Positions 1 to 7,627 of a stretch of DNA of 51,080 nucleotides are shown here, one piece after another. How positions within the stretch are numbered: the stretch's first letter is position 1; every line of letters starts with the position of its first letter. The notes under the pieces are model-generated. The model was not told the origin of the DNA. It made no database searches and saw only the letters and a list, made by a program, of their open reading frames with translations. This DNA is from an uncultured Verrucomicrobiales bacterium (GTDB lineage: Bacteria; Verrucomicrobiota; Verrucomicrobiia; Verrucomicrobiales; DEV007), in the NCBI GenBank assembly GCA_937922595.1, contig CALAIY010000073.1, positions 1-51,080 on the forward strand, given 5' to 3'. A program made the translations under genes and the position numbers.

Positions 1-2
1 GT

Positions 3-56
3 GGTCTTGGATTCGTTGTGGAAAACCAATTTATAGACGCCGAATTTCGGGCATAG
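3..56 (+). CDS. C-terminal end of a gene entering from the left
   Basis: Frame 3 is open from the window edge to a TAG at 54-56 and reads as 17 plausible residues (GLGFVVENQFIDAEFRA). A strong hairpin terminator starts at the stop codon, which fits the end of a transcription unit. Too little is present to name the product, and frame 1 also has an early stop, so the reading frame is a judgement. Confidence 0.3.
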   Translation, partial: GLGFVVENQFIDAEFRA

Positions 57-89
57 GAGGCAAATTTGCCTCCTATGCCTCTTTTTTAA
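50..89 (+). terminator. Rho-independent terminator, perfect 30-bp palindrome
   Basis: Positions 50-79 form a perfect palindrome with two 15-base arms and no spacer. It is followed on the plus strand by a T-rich run (TCTTTTTT, 80-87). In RNA the central AAATTT would open as a small loop above a stem of about 12 pairs. It sits at the stop codon of the gene entering from the left. A related motif, GGCATAGGAG, recurs at about 109-118. Confidence 0.75.
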
Positions 90-122
90 TGGCCTCCAGC
101 ATCGCTGGCATAGGAGCCAAGT

Positions 123-437
123 GTGTTGGGACAGGCTCTACTCTATCAAGGATTGTTGGTGGCGCTCTACGTTCGACAAGGCCTCTCATCCATGACTAGG
201 CACGGTGGACTGTCCATGCTGGTTGGTCTCATCGGTTATGCGATCTCAGGCGCTGAACATGCGAGTCATGGAGCCCTTCTGACCTTCACATTTGGGCACA
301 TCATCGCAGCCGTTATCCTTACGCGGCAGTCGAAGCGGAGCGGTTTATCCGGCAGTAACCACGTTCTTTCTAGGCACCCCTTGTCGTTCTACTTGGCTCA
401 CCTGATCGGCCTGTCGATGATCGCAGCCTCTACTTGA
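123..437 (+). CDS. Possible small membrane protein, doubtful
   Basis: A GTG-initiated frame of 104 residues with two or three hydrophobic stretches, for example around residues 30-45 and 52-65, and a basic segment in between. No family is recognised. There is no clear ribosome-binding site, and the 3' part overlaps the opposite-strand zinc-ribbon frame at 345-557, which has the better motif. It may be a remnant or a chance frame in a decayed accessory region. Confidence 0.2.
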   Translation: MLGQALLYQGLLVALYVRQGLSSMTRHGGLSMLVGLIGYAISGAEHASHGALLTFTFGHIIAAVILTRQSKRSGLSGSNHVLSRHPLSFYLAHLIGLSMIAAST

Positions 438-557
438 TCGATTCTCTTCGGAAGATGGCACTGCCGTAATTTGAGAGCATCCGTGGCATTGACCGTTATA
501 GGTATTCGCAGTGAGCTCATCAATTCGGATATGGCAATGTAGGCAACGGTAAAACAT
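345..557 (-). CDS. Small zinc-ribbon protein, probable immunity-gene fragment
   Basis: Seventy residues. The first 30 hold two CxxC pairs (CLHC near residue 5, CHGC near residue 24) spaced like a zinc ribbon, with the pattern C..C, about 15 residues, N-G-x-C..C. The N-terminus of the neighbouring 593-1231 product has the same layout, including NG before the second pair. The rest is low-complexity and polar, without the long C-terminal domain of the neighbour. What I see is a shared N-terminal motif. My inference is that this is a truncated or diverged paralogue in the row of genes behind the toxin. It could also be an independent small protein. Confidence 0.4.
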   Translation of the reverse strand: MFYRCLHCHIRIDELTANTYNGQCHGCSQITAVPSSEENRSSRGCDHRQADQVSQVERQGVPRKNVVTAG

Positions 558-592
558 GCTGTGACTCGGTTTCTAGGTGTAAAGTAGCGTTC

Positions 593-1231
593 TCAGTTCT
601 CGATCAGCTGGCAGATGAATCCTGGAGCTAACTGGAGACCGAAATCGCCCTTCTTAAGGAGCGCGAAAACGGACTCCATCATGGACTTGTGTGATCGATA
701 GAAGTCTAGGGCACCCGCTTCACTCTCTTCATCGGAAGCTCCTTCGGAGATTCGAATGATGGCGTTATCAATAGGCCGAAGTTCATTCCGAAGTTCTTCA
801 TCTTGGTCGTGGAACCGAATCACCACATCATCGGCAAGTCGGAAATCCAGGCTAGTCGAAAAGCCCTCACCGATCCAATAGCCGAGAGCAAACGCCGCCA
901 CAGGCTCTCCAGACCGCAGTGCCACAAATCGCGCTAACGAATTTCGGATCGCTAGCAGGACAGACGCCTCGAACTTTTCCCAGTCGATATCCTCATAGCA
1001 CTTCCATTTGATGCCGCTTTCTTGGGCAATTTGCTCATCATCGCGTGCCATTGCGCAGGCGATGTGGATCAATTCTTTCCCAGCCTCCTCATTGCTAACT
1101 CGTTCCCCGCAACGAATACAGTTTTGGTCACCTCGGGCACAGGGGCCGCATAGGCCATTATTAATCTTCAGTGTGGTTGGAAGCACCAGGGTGCCACACT
1201 TCGCGCATGGGAATCGTTTGGTTTCAGTCAT
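593..1231 (-). CDS. Zinc-ribbon protein, candidate immunity protein
   Basis: A 212-residue protein of unknown exact family. Residues 8-40 carry CAKC, CGPC and CIRC pairs that could bind one or two zinc ions. The C-terminal 150 residues are acidic and mixed alpha/beta, with a segment around residues 88-118 (DWEKFE to AAFALGYW) that loosely resembles DUF4303-type proteins, a family often found as immunity proteins. It lies 24 bp downstream of the Imm11 gene on the same strand, in the usual place for extra immunity genes behind a polymorphic toxin. There is no signal peptide, so it should act in the cytoplasm. The immunity role is inferred from position and general character, not from a firm family match. 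Confidence 0.6.
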   Translation of the reverse strand: MTETKRFPCAKCGTLVLPTTLKINNGLCGPCARGDQNCIRCGERVSNEEAGKELIHIACAMARDDEQIAQESGIKWKCYEDIDWEKFEASVLLAIRNSLARFVALRSGEPVAAFALGYWIGEGFSTSLDFRLADDVVIRFHDQDEELRNELRPIDNAIIRISEGASDEESEAGALDFYRSHKSMMESVFALLKKGDFGLQLAPGFICQLIEN

Positions 1232-1255
1232 GGTTCATGCAGTTTCAGTTCTAAT

Positions 1256-1837
1256 CTATGACAGTGTTTCATCTAACCAAATTTCTTCAAAGATTAGGCC
1301 TGTGAATCCCTCGTTCTTGTAAATCTCCATAAAGCCGCCTTCTCCTTGTTCTGTGCTGGCGCAGTAAATGCAGTTACGTTGGGTTTCAGGGACCTTGAAA
1401 AGATTGCTCTCACCAAAGCTTCCTGAATCGAAGGCGTATTCATGAATCTGAATAACAATTTTCCCATCAGGCGTTGTTCGAGCCTTGAGGTTTTCTCGAT
1501 CGATACAATTGTAGCAAGCGAGGGTGTTTAGCACAAAGCAGGGATCGTCAATGCTATCGACAGTCACGTTAAAAACCTCCCCGGCATCTCGAATGATACG
1601 TCCAAGAGGACTCTCAAGCACCGCTTGAGTAAACACCATCGCAGCCGAGCTTAAATGCATGAAATCACCTGGTCTTCCGGTGGCGACATTTTTCGGCTGG
1701 AATGCGACAGGGGCTGGCCAATCTGAGTCGATTGCTTCCCCTGAGAACAAATTTCGATTGCTCCAGAATTCCTGATCTTTTGGGTCTAGTGAATAGAAGT
1801 CGAAATCCGGCTTTATTAGGTAAATTTTCATGGCCAC
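1256..1837 (-). CDS. Imm11 (DUF1629-like) immunity protein
   Basis: A 193-residue cytoplasmic protein expected to neutralise the nuclease encoded just upstream. It follows the Imm11/DUF1629 pattern: an N-terminal beta strand (KIYLI), a central region that ends with FVLNTLACYNCID (compare the family's LNxLxxxDCID), and a C-terminal FTGLIFEEIW (compare GLxGxxFExVW). Imm11 proteins are commonly encoded beside AHH nucleases, which matches this pair. Two starts are possible. The GTG at 1837 has GAAGG nine bases ahead and gives a 10-bp overlap with the toxin gene. The ATG at 1831 gives an ATGA overlap. Either way translation is coupled to the toxin, so no toxin should be made without its antidote. 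Confidence 0.8.
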   Translation of the reverse strand: MAMKIYLIKPDFDFYSLDPKDQEFWSNRNLFSGEAIDSDWPAPVAFQPKNVATGRPGDFMHLSSAAMVFTQAVLESPLGRIIRDAGEVFNVTVDSIDDPCFVLNTLACYNCIDRENLKARTTPDGKIVIQIHEYAFDSGSFGESNLFKVPETQRNCIYCASTEQGEGGFMEIYKNEGFTGLIFEEIWLDETLS

Positions 1838-4800
1838 GTGAACGTGCCTTCGGTTAGTTCTTTTGCAATCACCTGAAGTTCGTTTCGCAAGGCAAGTGCT
1901 CTCTCGTTCACGGGGTGCACGGGTAGCGTCTCAAAGACTCTCAATCGAGCATTCACAGCTTCTCTGTAACCTGCTGTATGTGAACCATTGTGCCGAACAC
2001 CAAGCCCATCCAACCAATTGGAGCGCCCTTGAGCTGCAAAACGTTGCTCCATTGCTGACGTCTTTAACCAGACTCCGTTGGCGGCCTCATCAAGATGCAT
2101 TTCTGCAGCCTCAAGAATCAACCTCCCTTCAGAGTTCGCTGCTTTTTCGACGATATGGTGAGAGCCCATCTGCTTAGGTTTGGGAAACCCAAATACGCGT
2201 TCAAGATTTGTCGTTAATCGAGACGATCTATATGGTACACCCGACGGCCGCAATTGTATGGACAGATTTAGCCATGGTGGCGGTGTAAGCCCATTGGGGA
2301 AATCGTTAAAGTACTTCGCTCGCGCATGGTTAATGAGCTTCAGCCTTAGAAGATCTCCGTTGGCAACTCTCGAAATCCTCCCTCTTGCCGAAGCAAATGC
2401 CGCCCAGATATCATCACCATTCCGTTTGGTAAAGGTGTCAAAGATAGCCAACACGCGCTGGCAGGAAGCTGGTGATGCATTGTGCACCCAGACACCCGGT
2501 TCTCCCACGTAGTAAGTGTGATTGTCAGCAACCTCGATGTTGTAGGTGGTAAAGAACATCTCCTCGTCAGAGGCATCTTCAGTTCGCACGGTTGCCAGCG
2601 TTGCGGATTCGCCTGATCGGAGAACCCAAGAATCTCCTTCGATTAGCTCCTCCGCAGTGACGAACTGTGGAGGAGCGCGGTTGGAAACGTAAAACGGATG
2701 CTCTCCACTGGAGACCAACGTCTCGCTGATACCGCCTTCGGTTTCATAGAGAAGATGATAGAGCCGATCCGGGTGCGTTGTGATTGTCGCCGTCACCGGT
2801 TTCAGTTCAGGCTGCATTGAGCTTAACTCCGGATTGGCAGACCAGACATTGTCGCCGACCTTCACCTCTTCTATTGGGAGGAGGCCATTTGACGTATGAA
2901 CCAAGGTTCCGGCAACGAAGCAAACTTGCGTGGAGAGAAACCGCCCGACAAGGCCGTTTAGACGTGCTAGTGCCGCTTGTGCCTTTCCTGACTGAAACCA
3001 GCTGAGAGTCTTTAGCTCGTTGAGGAATCGTCCTTTCGTTATCTTTCCTACGGTTCCCAGTTTCCCGAGCTTAGTCCAACCGACGTAGAGAGTAGCAACT
3101 TCAAACGCAACCCGCCCGAGGAAATAGCCTTTCTCACGCGGGCTGCTGGTTACAACCTCGGCGGCCATCGCTTCAAACAGTTCTGCAGCCAGCATCCCAA
3201 CTTCTTTCATGGTATCCCCGAGGCCATCGTAAAGATCACCGTCTCCGGTGAGGAGATCAATTTGAAATTGGGCACCTGTTAGGTAGGCGTCCCACACAAA
3301 CTGGGCGAAGTTCGCAACGCTCTGTGCATCAGCCTGGAATGCCTGAAACTCTGATTGAATGGCTTCTCCATTGCGGAAACGCCAGACGATTCCCGGAGCA
3401 CTCCAGCGAAGCGACTGCGAGCCAACTTCGAGCAGGACAAATTTGAGGAGTTGAAACCCACCTTCAATCATCGAAGCGCCGCCATCCCAAGCCCCATGAA
3501 CAAACCCTAGGCGAAACTGAAGTTCATCGCTCAATGAATCACCGATCTCTGTCAGGAACGCGAGCATCTTCTGTTCGTCCGTCAGCGAGTCATCTCTCGC
3601 GATATCCCAAAGCGTAACAATCGAACGGAGCGGAGGTGAATTTTTCATTTTCACATACCACTTCCCGGAAGTTTGGAAGAGTCGGCGAGGGCCGTCCGCA
3701 GTCTCGATGTAAGCTAGCGACTCTAGAAGATCGTTAGGGCCTTTCAGCCTCCACAGGTAGGTGTGCAGTTCTCCTGGGTCAGACACATGAGCGACGACCG
3801 CGCTCCCTGCGACGAAAGTGGAGTTCAGGTAATTGTCAGGAGGAAGGTCAGGTTCTGCACTCGCTGGATGGGTTCCGAGCACTTCCACAATGTGTTCCGT
3901 GAACCCGATGGCATCAGTCACGGGATCGACGACTTCGATTCTGATGAGGTTTGTCCCCTCTGCCCATTTGATTCCGGGCAACGTGAAATTGAAACCGCCT
4001 ACATAGGGAAAGGGAGCCGCCAAGGGGTTCGTGGCGCTTCCTTTCGTGAAGGTGATTGGAATGGTAGCTATCGCAGTCTCGATGTCGTTCAAATAGATGG
4101 AGGCTGAAGTGATCTGCCCCCCATCCTGCTGCCTCACAAAATCACAGACTTCCGATAAAACGATGCCGTCTGCTACCAGGCTCCCCTCGATGGATCCACC
4201 GTCCGCCGAGGATTGTAGACTTGCTACGGTCAGCGAGTTTGCCTCGACCGTCGGTGAGGGGTGTGAGGCTTTCGTCGTTTTTACGCTTGGGAACTCCTGA
4301 GAACCATCAGAATCATACTCCTCCAATTGAATGGAAACCGGGGAGACCTTGATCCTGTTTCCCTGGAATTGGCTATTCAGGTTCGGATGATGAGAAACCG
4401 TCAAACTGACGTTGAGGGGATTCTGAGAATGGTTTTCGGCCTCCAGGTAGAGCGTGACGGTCTGGTTCGATGCGGATATTCCCAGCGTCGACGGGGTGAT
4501 GGGCTCCCCAGAGGGGACGAGGTCACCACCGTTTAGGATCGATTTGTGTGACACCCTTTGCTTTGACCGGTCTCGTTTCCAAAGGCGCAGGGTTCCCCCG
4601 GTTCCATTACGTGAGTATTTTGTCGAGGCGTCTCCTAGGCCAGCAGGATCGGACATTGCATAACTCAATTGGATTGTCGTGGTGGAGTAGCTTTCTCCGA
4701 AAGGCGCAACAGTGATCGTGACAGGTGTCAACGGCGCGCATTCTGGAACCAAACCGTTGGCTCCACGCCCTTCTCCGCTGAACAAATCAGTGAAACCGTC

Positions 4801-7101
4801 CGCGTAGTCCGGAACGCCATCGCTATCAGTATCTCCCTCGGTGGCTAAGATGATTTTGCCCCAAGCGTCAGATTCGCTCCGCTCTTCGGTTCCGGTCCTG
4901 CCCGGAAGTTCGAAGCCGTTGTTATTGTCGGCATCGATATCGATATCGGCAGGGAACCAGAGAGCTGGGGCGTGTTTACTGGGGCTTGAGTTAGGATTAA
5001 GCGTAACACTGCCTGCGATAACGCCATTGTTCGCCATTGACCGGCGGCCACTTGGCAAGAATAACGGACCTTCATTACGGTAGGGGCCGACACTTCCCGC
5101 TTCCCAGCGTGAATTCGGGCTGGCTAGCATTTGAAACGAATCTGTGATCGCCACGATCTCTCCGGCGAAGCCCTCGCCCGTGGCGAAATCTTTAAGAGGG
5201 TAGCAAACAGAGTTCCCACTCGCAGCTTGAACGAAGTAGTTGCCCGAGGTGCCTCCAACGATAACACTTCCGCTAGAGTGAGGAGCGCCCGGAAAGTCGG
5301 GAGCAGATTGAGATGACCCGCCAATTATGCGTCCCCCGTTTTCTATGGGAGTTCGCTGGATTTCGGGAAGCCCTGGAACCGGAGGAGTTAGCGCATAGCC
5401 GCTACCATCGTAAATAAGTAGTTCATCCGGCCCCACAGTGATCCGAAAATCAGTTTCAATCGAAGTTTGGAGGAGAACGTCAACATCGCTGGAGGAAGGT
5501 GGATAGGCTAGGAAGTAGATGAATTCGTCCCGGTGGAGATTGGGGCCAGCGATATAAAACCAGCTGACCCTTGCTTCAGCGATAACAGTTCCGTCTTTCA
5601 TCACTCCGATCCAGTCAAAGGCACATCTTTCCATACCGTCGTAGTCTCCCGGACCTGGCCGCGGAGGAATGGGTGGGAGATTTAGTGGAGTGACTCCGCC
5701 GGACAAGTCGATAGAGAAGGGAGCTTCGATTCGAACCGAGGCAGGGCCGCCGGGCATGGTTAAAGTTTGAATGGTCCGAAGCCTTCCAAAGAGATTGCTG
5801 TCTGTGAGGATAGGCTCATATCGACGCTGTGACCCAAACGAATCAGGGGGAATATCAGTCACTGCCTGGACACCCGAAGTAATCCCAGGGTTTGGCACAT
5901 AGGCTTGGGAAGGATCGAGCTCTATAACCTCGGTAGGTGCCTCTAGCGGTGCCAGGACGTTGTAACGATAGGCACCTTCGACGTCCGAAGCGATCAGAAC
6001 AGTGCCCGATGGATTGATCGCGATGTGTGTAAGGCCGGTGAGTTGACGATCCGCCGGCTCTGGAAGAATGGCCGACACATAGCCAGTTTCCGGCTTGCGC
6101 TCGTGTGTAAAAATCCTTCCAATGGGCGGGTGGGGTACGGCATCGAAACAGTCGAGCACGCCATCAAAGTCCGAATCGAGACCACTTCCCGGGGCGTCGC
6201 TAGTCCCTAGCGAAAGCTCCTCGGCAGCAGTCATGCCATCTCCATCACGGTCGGCGAGAAGATCGATGGTGCCGTCACCATCCTCATCGTCAGTTAGCGG
6301 ATTTGTTCCCCAAGCGATCTCGGCATCATCGGGAATACCGTCACCGTCGGTGTCTGCGCGAAAGGGGTCGGTGCCTAGACCAAATTCCTCGTGGTCAAAA
6401 AGGTTATCGCCATCGGTGTCAGTGGATTGCCGTACAAGTTGAATAAACTTGCGCGGAATTTCAGTCGTCGATGGCCAGACGGTTGGTGTCGGCTCTGTGC
6501 AATCGTCTAGCTGTATCCGCAGGTCTGCGTAGACTCCTTCGACGGCAACAAGGTCAGCCAATGCAGATGCAGAAAGATCATCCCGTGAAAGTGCTAAATC
6601 CGCTGATGGCGGCATCGGAGCTGCTCCAGTGAGACTGAGCACGTCGAGACGGACATCTTCGCCGCCAGACGTGATTGTCGTTCCTGCGGCTCCTCCACAC
6701 GTGTTAGCGTAGTCCTGGTTGATAAGAGCACGAACAAGGCCGTCGCTCGCATCGGTCCAGCTCACTCGCGTCTGGCCGTTTTCGAAGGGCGCGAGCATGA
6801 ACTGGATTCTCCTAACCGGAAGGTCAGGAGGATTACCTCCACCACCACCCGCTGTTGAGCCGCTTTGCAAAAACAGTTCAGCCTGATTTCCGCTGCCGTA
6901 GTGAGGCAGCTCTTCATCCCACGTCGACAGATCATCAGATGAGCGAATCCAATAAAGGTAGCCAGGTTCAGTGTTCCAACGCGCGTAAAGCGCTCCATCC
7001 GTTGGGTCGGACTCGAAACGGAAATCGGAGTGGTCGGCAATTTCTTGCCCAAATAGAGGCAGGGCGATACAGCCCAAAGCAGCAGCTAGCAGTGTTCTCA
7101 T
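1828..7101 (-). CDS. Secreted polymorphic toxin: TSP3 repeats, Hint, AHH nuclease
   Basis: A 1,757-residue contact or secreted toxin. Residues 1-18 are a signal peptide. About 227-325 are TSP3-like calcium-binding repeats (DTDGD, DADGD types), with another copy near 765. The region between has HAF-like segments (NNGVIAG, then PALWF). A Hint autoprotease domain runs from Cys1394 (CFVAGTLV) through a GEHPFYV block to VWVHN at 1537-1541, the usual border between pre-toxin and toxin. The C-terminal 215 residues match AHH nucleases of the HNH superfamily: His1648-His1649 in GSHHIVEKAA, then DEAANGVWL, then HNGSHTAGY with His1704 and His1708. The expected scheme is cleavage at the Hint domain to free the nuclease. 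The gene overlaps the Imm11 gene downstream. What drives export beyond the signal peptide is not visible here. Confidence 0.88.
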   Translation of the reverse strand: MRTLLAAALGCIALPLFGQEIADHSDFRFESDPTDGALYARWNTEPGYLYWIRSSDDLSTWDEELPHYGSGNQAELFLQSGSTAGGGGGNPPDLPVRRIQFMLAPFENGQTRVSWTDASDGLVRALINQDYANTCGGAAGTTITSGGEDVRLDVLSLTGAAPMPPSADLALSRDDLSASALADLVAVEGVYADLRIQLDDCTEPTPTVWPSTTEIPRKFIQLVRQSTDTDGDNLFDHEEFGLGTDPFRADTDGDGIPDDAEIAWGTNPLTDDEDGDGTIDLLADRDGDGMTAAEELSLGTSDAPGSGLDSDFDGVLDCFDAVPHPPIGRIFTHERKPETGYVSAILPEPADRQLTGLTHIAINPSGTVLIASDVEGAYRYNVLAPLEAPTEVIELDPSQAYVPNPGITSGVQAVTDIPPDSFGSQRRYEPILTDSNLFGRLRTIQTLTMPGGPASVRIEAPFSIDLSGGVTPLNLPPIPPRPGPGDYDGMERCAFDWIGVMKDGTVIAEARVSWFYIAGPNLHRDEFIYFLAYPPSSSDVDVLLQTSIETDFRITVGPDELLIYDGSGYALTPPVPGLPEIQRTPIENGGRIIGGSSQSAPDFPGAPHSSGSVIVGGTSGNYFVQAASGNSVCYPLKDFATGEGFAGEIVAITDSFQMLASPNSRWEAGSVGPYRNEGPLFLPSGRRSMANNGVIAGSVTLNPNSSPSKHAPALWFPADIDIDADNNNGFELPGRTGTEERSESDAWGKIILATEGDTDSDGVPDYADGFTDLFSGEGRGANGLVPECAPLTPVTITVAPFGESYSTTTIQLSYAMSDPAGLGDASTKYSRNGTGGTLRLWKRDRSKQRVSHKSILNGGDLVPSGEPITPSTLGISASNQTVTLYLEAENHSQNPLNVSLTVSHHPNLNSQFQGNRIKVSPVSIQLEEYDSDGSQEFPSVKTTKASHPSPTVEANSLTVASLQSSADGGSIEGSLVADGIVLSEVCDFVRQQDGGQITSASIYLNDIETAIATIPITFTKGSATNPLAAPFPYVGGFNFTLPGIKWAEGTNLIRIEVVDPVTDAIGFTEHIVEVLGTHPASAEPDLPPDNYLNSTFVAGSAVVAHVSDPGELHTYLWRLKGPNDLLESLAYIETADGPRRLFQTSGKWYVKMKNSPPLRSIVTLWDIARDDSLTDEQKMLAFLTEIGDSLSDELQFRLGFVHGAWDGGASMIEGGFQLLKFVLLEVGSQSLRWSAPGIVWRFRNGEAIQSEFQAFQADAQSVANFAQFVWDAYLTGAQFQIDLLTGDGDLYDGLGDTMKEVGMLAAELFEAMAAEVVTSSPREKGYFLGRVAFEVATLYVGWTKLGKLGTVGKITKGRFLNELKTLSWFQSGKAQAALARLNGLVGRFLSTQVCFVAGTLVHTSNGLLPIEEVKVGDNVWSANPELSSMQPELKPVTATITTHPDRLYHLLYETEGGISETLVSSGEHPFYVSNRAPPQFVTAEELIEGDSWVLRSGESATLATVRTEDASDEEMFFTTYNIEVADNHTYYVGEPGVWVHNASPASCQRVLAIFDTFTKRNGDDIWAAFASARGRISRVANGDLLRLKLINHARAKYFNDFPNGLTPPPWLNLSIQLRPSGVPYRSSRLTTNLERVFGFPKPKQMGSHHIVEKAANSEGRLILEAAEMHLDEAANGVWLKTSAMEQRFAAQGRSNWLDGLGVRHNGSHTAGYREAVNARLRVFETLPVHPVNERALALRNELQVIAKELTEGTFTWP

Positions 7102-7325
7102 AAAGGTGGGGGGGCATGGATGAGAACGCGCGAAGATCCTCTTCCATAGAGTAAATGGGGATCACCGGCACCTCTTTGGCGGAAGTGATATTGCTACGAA
7201 GCTCGCTCAAACAGTGGGCGAGTTTCATCTGGCAACAGTCTAGCAGTATGTAAATCGCGGGCCAACGAAAAAATGACATTAACAGATGGCGGCTCGATTT
7301 GTGGTGATGACAGAAGCTCTATGGG

Positions 7326-7613
7326 GTGAGTAAAAGTCTTCCGAAAATAGTAAAGAATATGGTTGGCCCTCAAGTGCGGCGACTGCGCGAAGCGAAAGAA
7401 TGGTCGCAATCCGAATTCGCCAGAAAGTGCCAACTCAACGGTTTTGACGCCTCCCGGAGCACTATCGCTAACATCGAGGCTCAGATTCGGAAGGTGAGCG
7501 ACATTGAATTCGCCTTGATGGCCAGAGCATTGGGTGAGCCGCTCAAGCATCCCATGGTATCAAAGAAGATCCCAGAATGGACGATTAAACCATGGAAACG
7601 AAACGACTCTTAG
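7326..7613 (+). CDS. XRE-family HTH transcriptional regulator
   Basis: A 95-residue DNA-binding protein. A lambda-repressor-like helix-turn-helix covers about residues 14-70 (VRRLREAKEWSQSEFARKC, then SRSTIANIE, then LMARALG), which is close to the whole protein. The GTG at 7326 is taken as the start; the ATG at 7359, which begins MVGPQVRRL, is also credible. It is divergent from the toxin gene, with about 220 bp between them, and convergent with the HAF-repeat gene. A role in controlling the toxin promoter is possible but only inferred from position. Confidence 0.8.
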   Translation: MSKSLPKIVKNMVGPQVRRLREAKEWSQSEFARKCQLNGFDASRSTIANIEAQIRKVSDIEFALMARALGEPLKHPMVSKKIPEWTIKPWKRNDS

Positions 7614-7627
7614 TCACGCAGATCCAC

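Noticed and set aside
6120-6430. The run of DxDGD codons as a DNA tandem repeat or CRISPR-like array
   Set aside because: The repeats are at protein level (TSP3-like) with variable spacing and varied codons. No CRISPR spacing or cas genes exist in the window.
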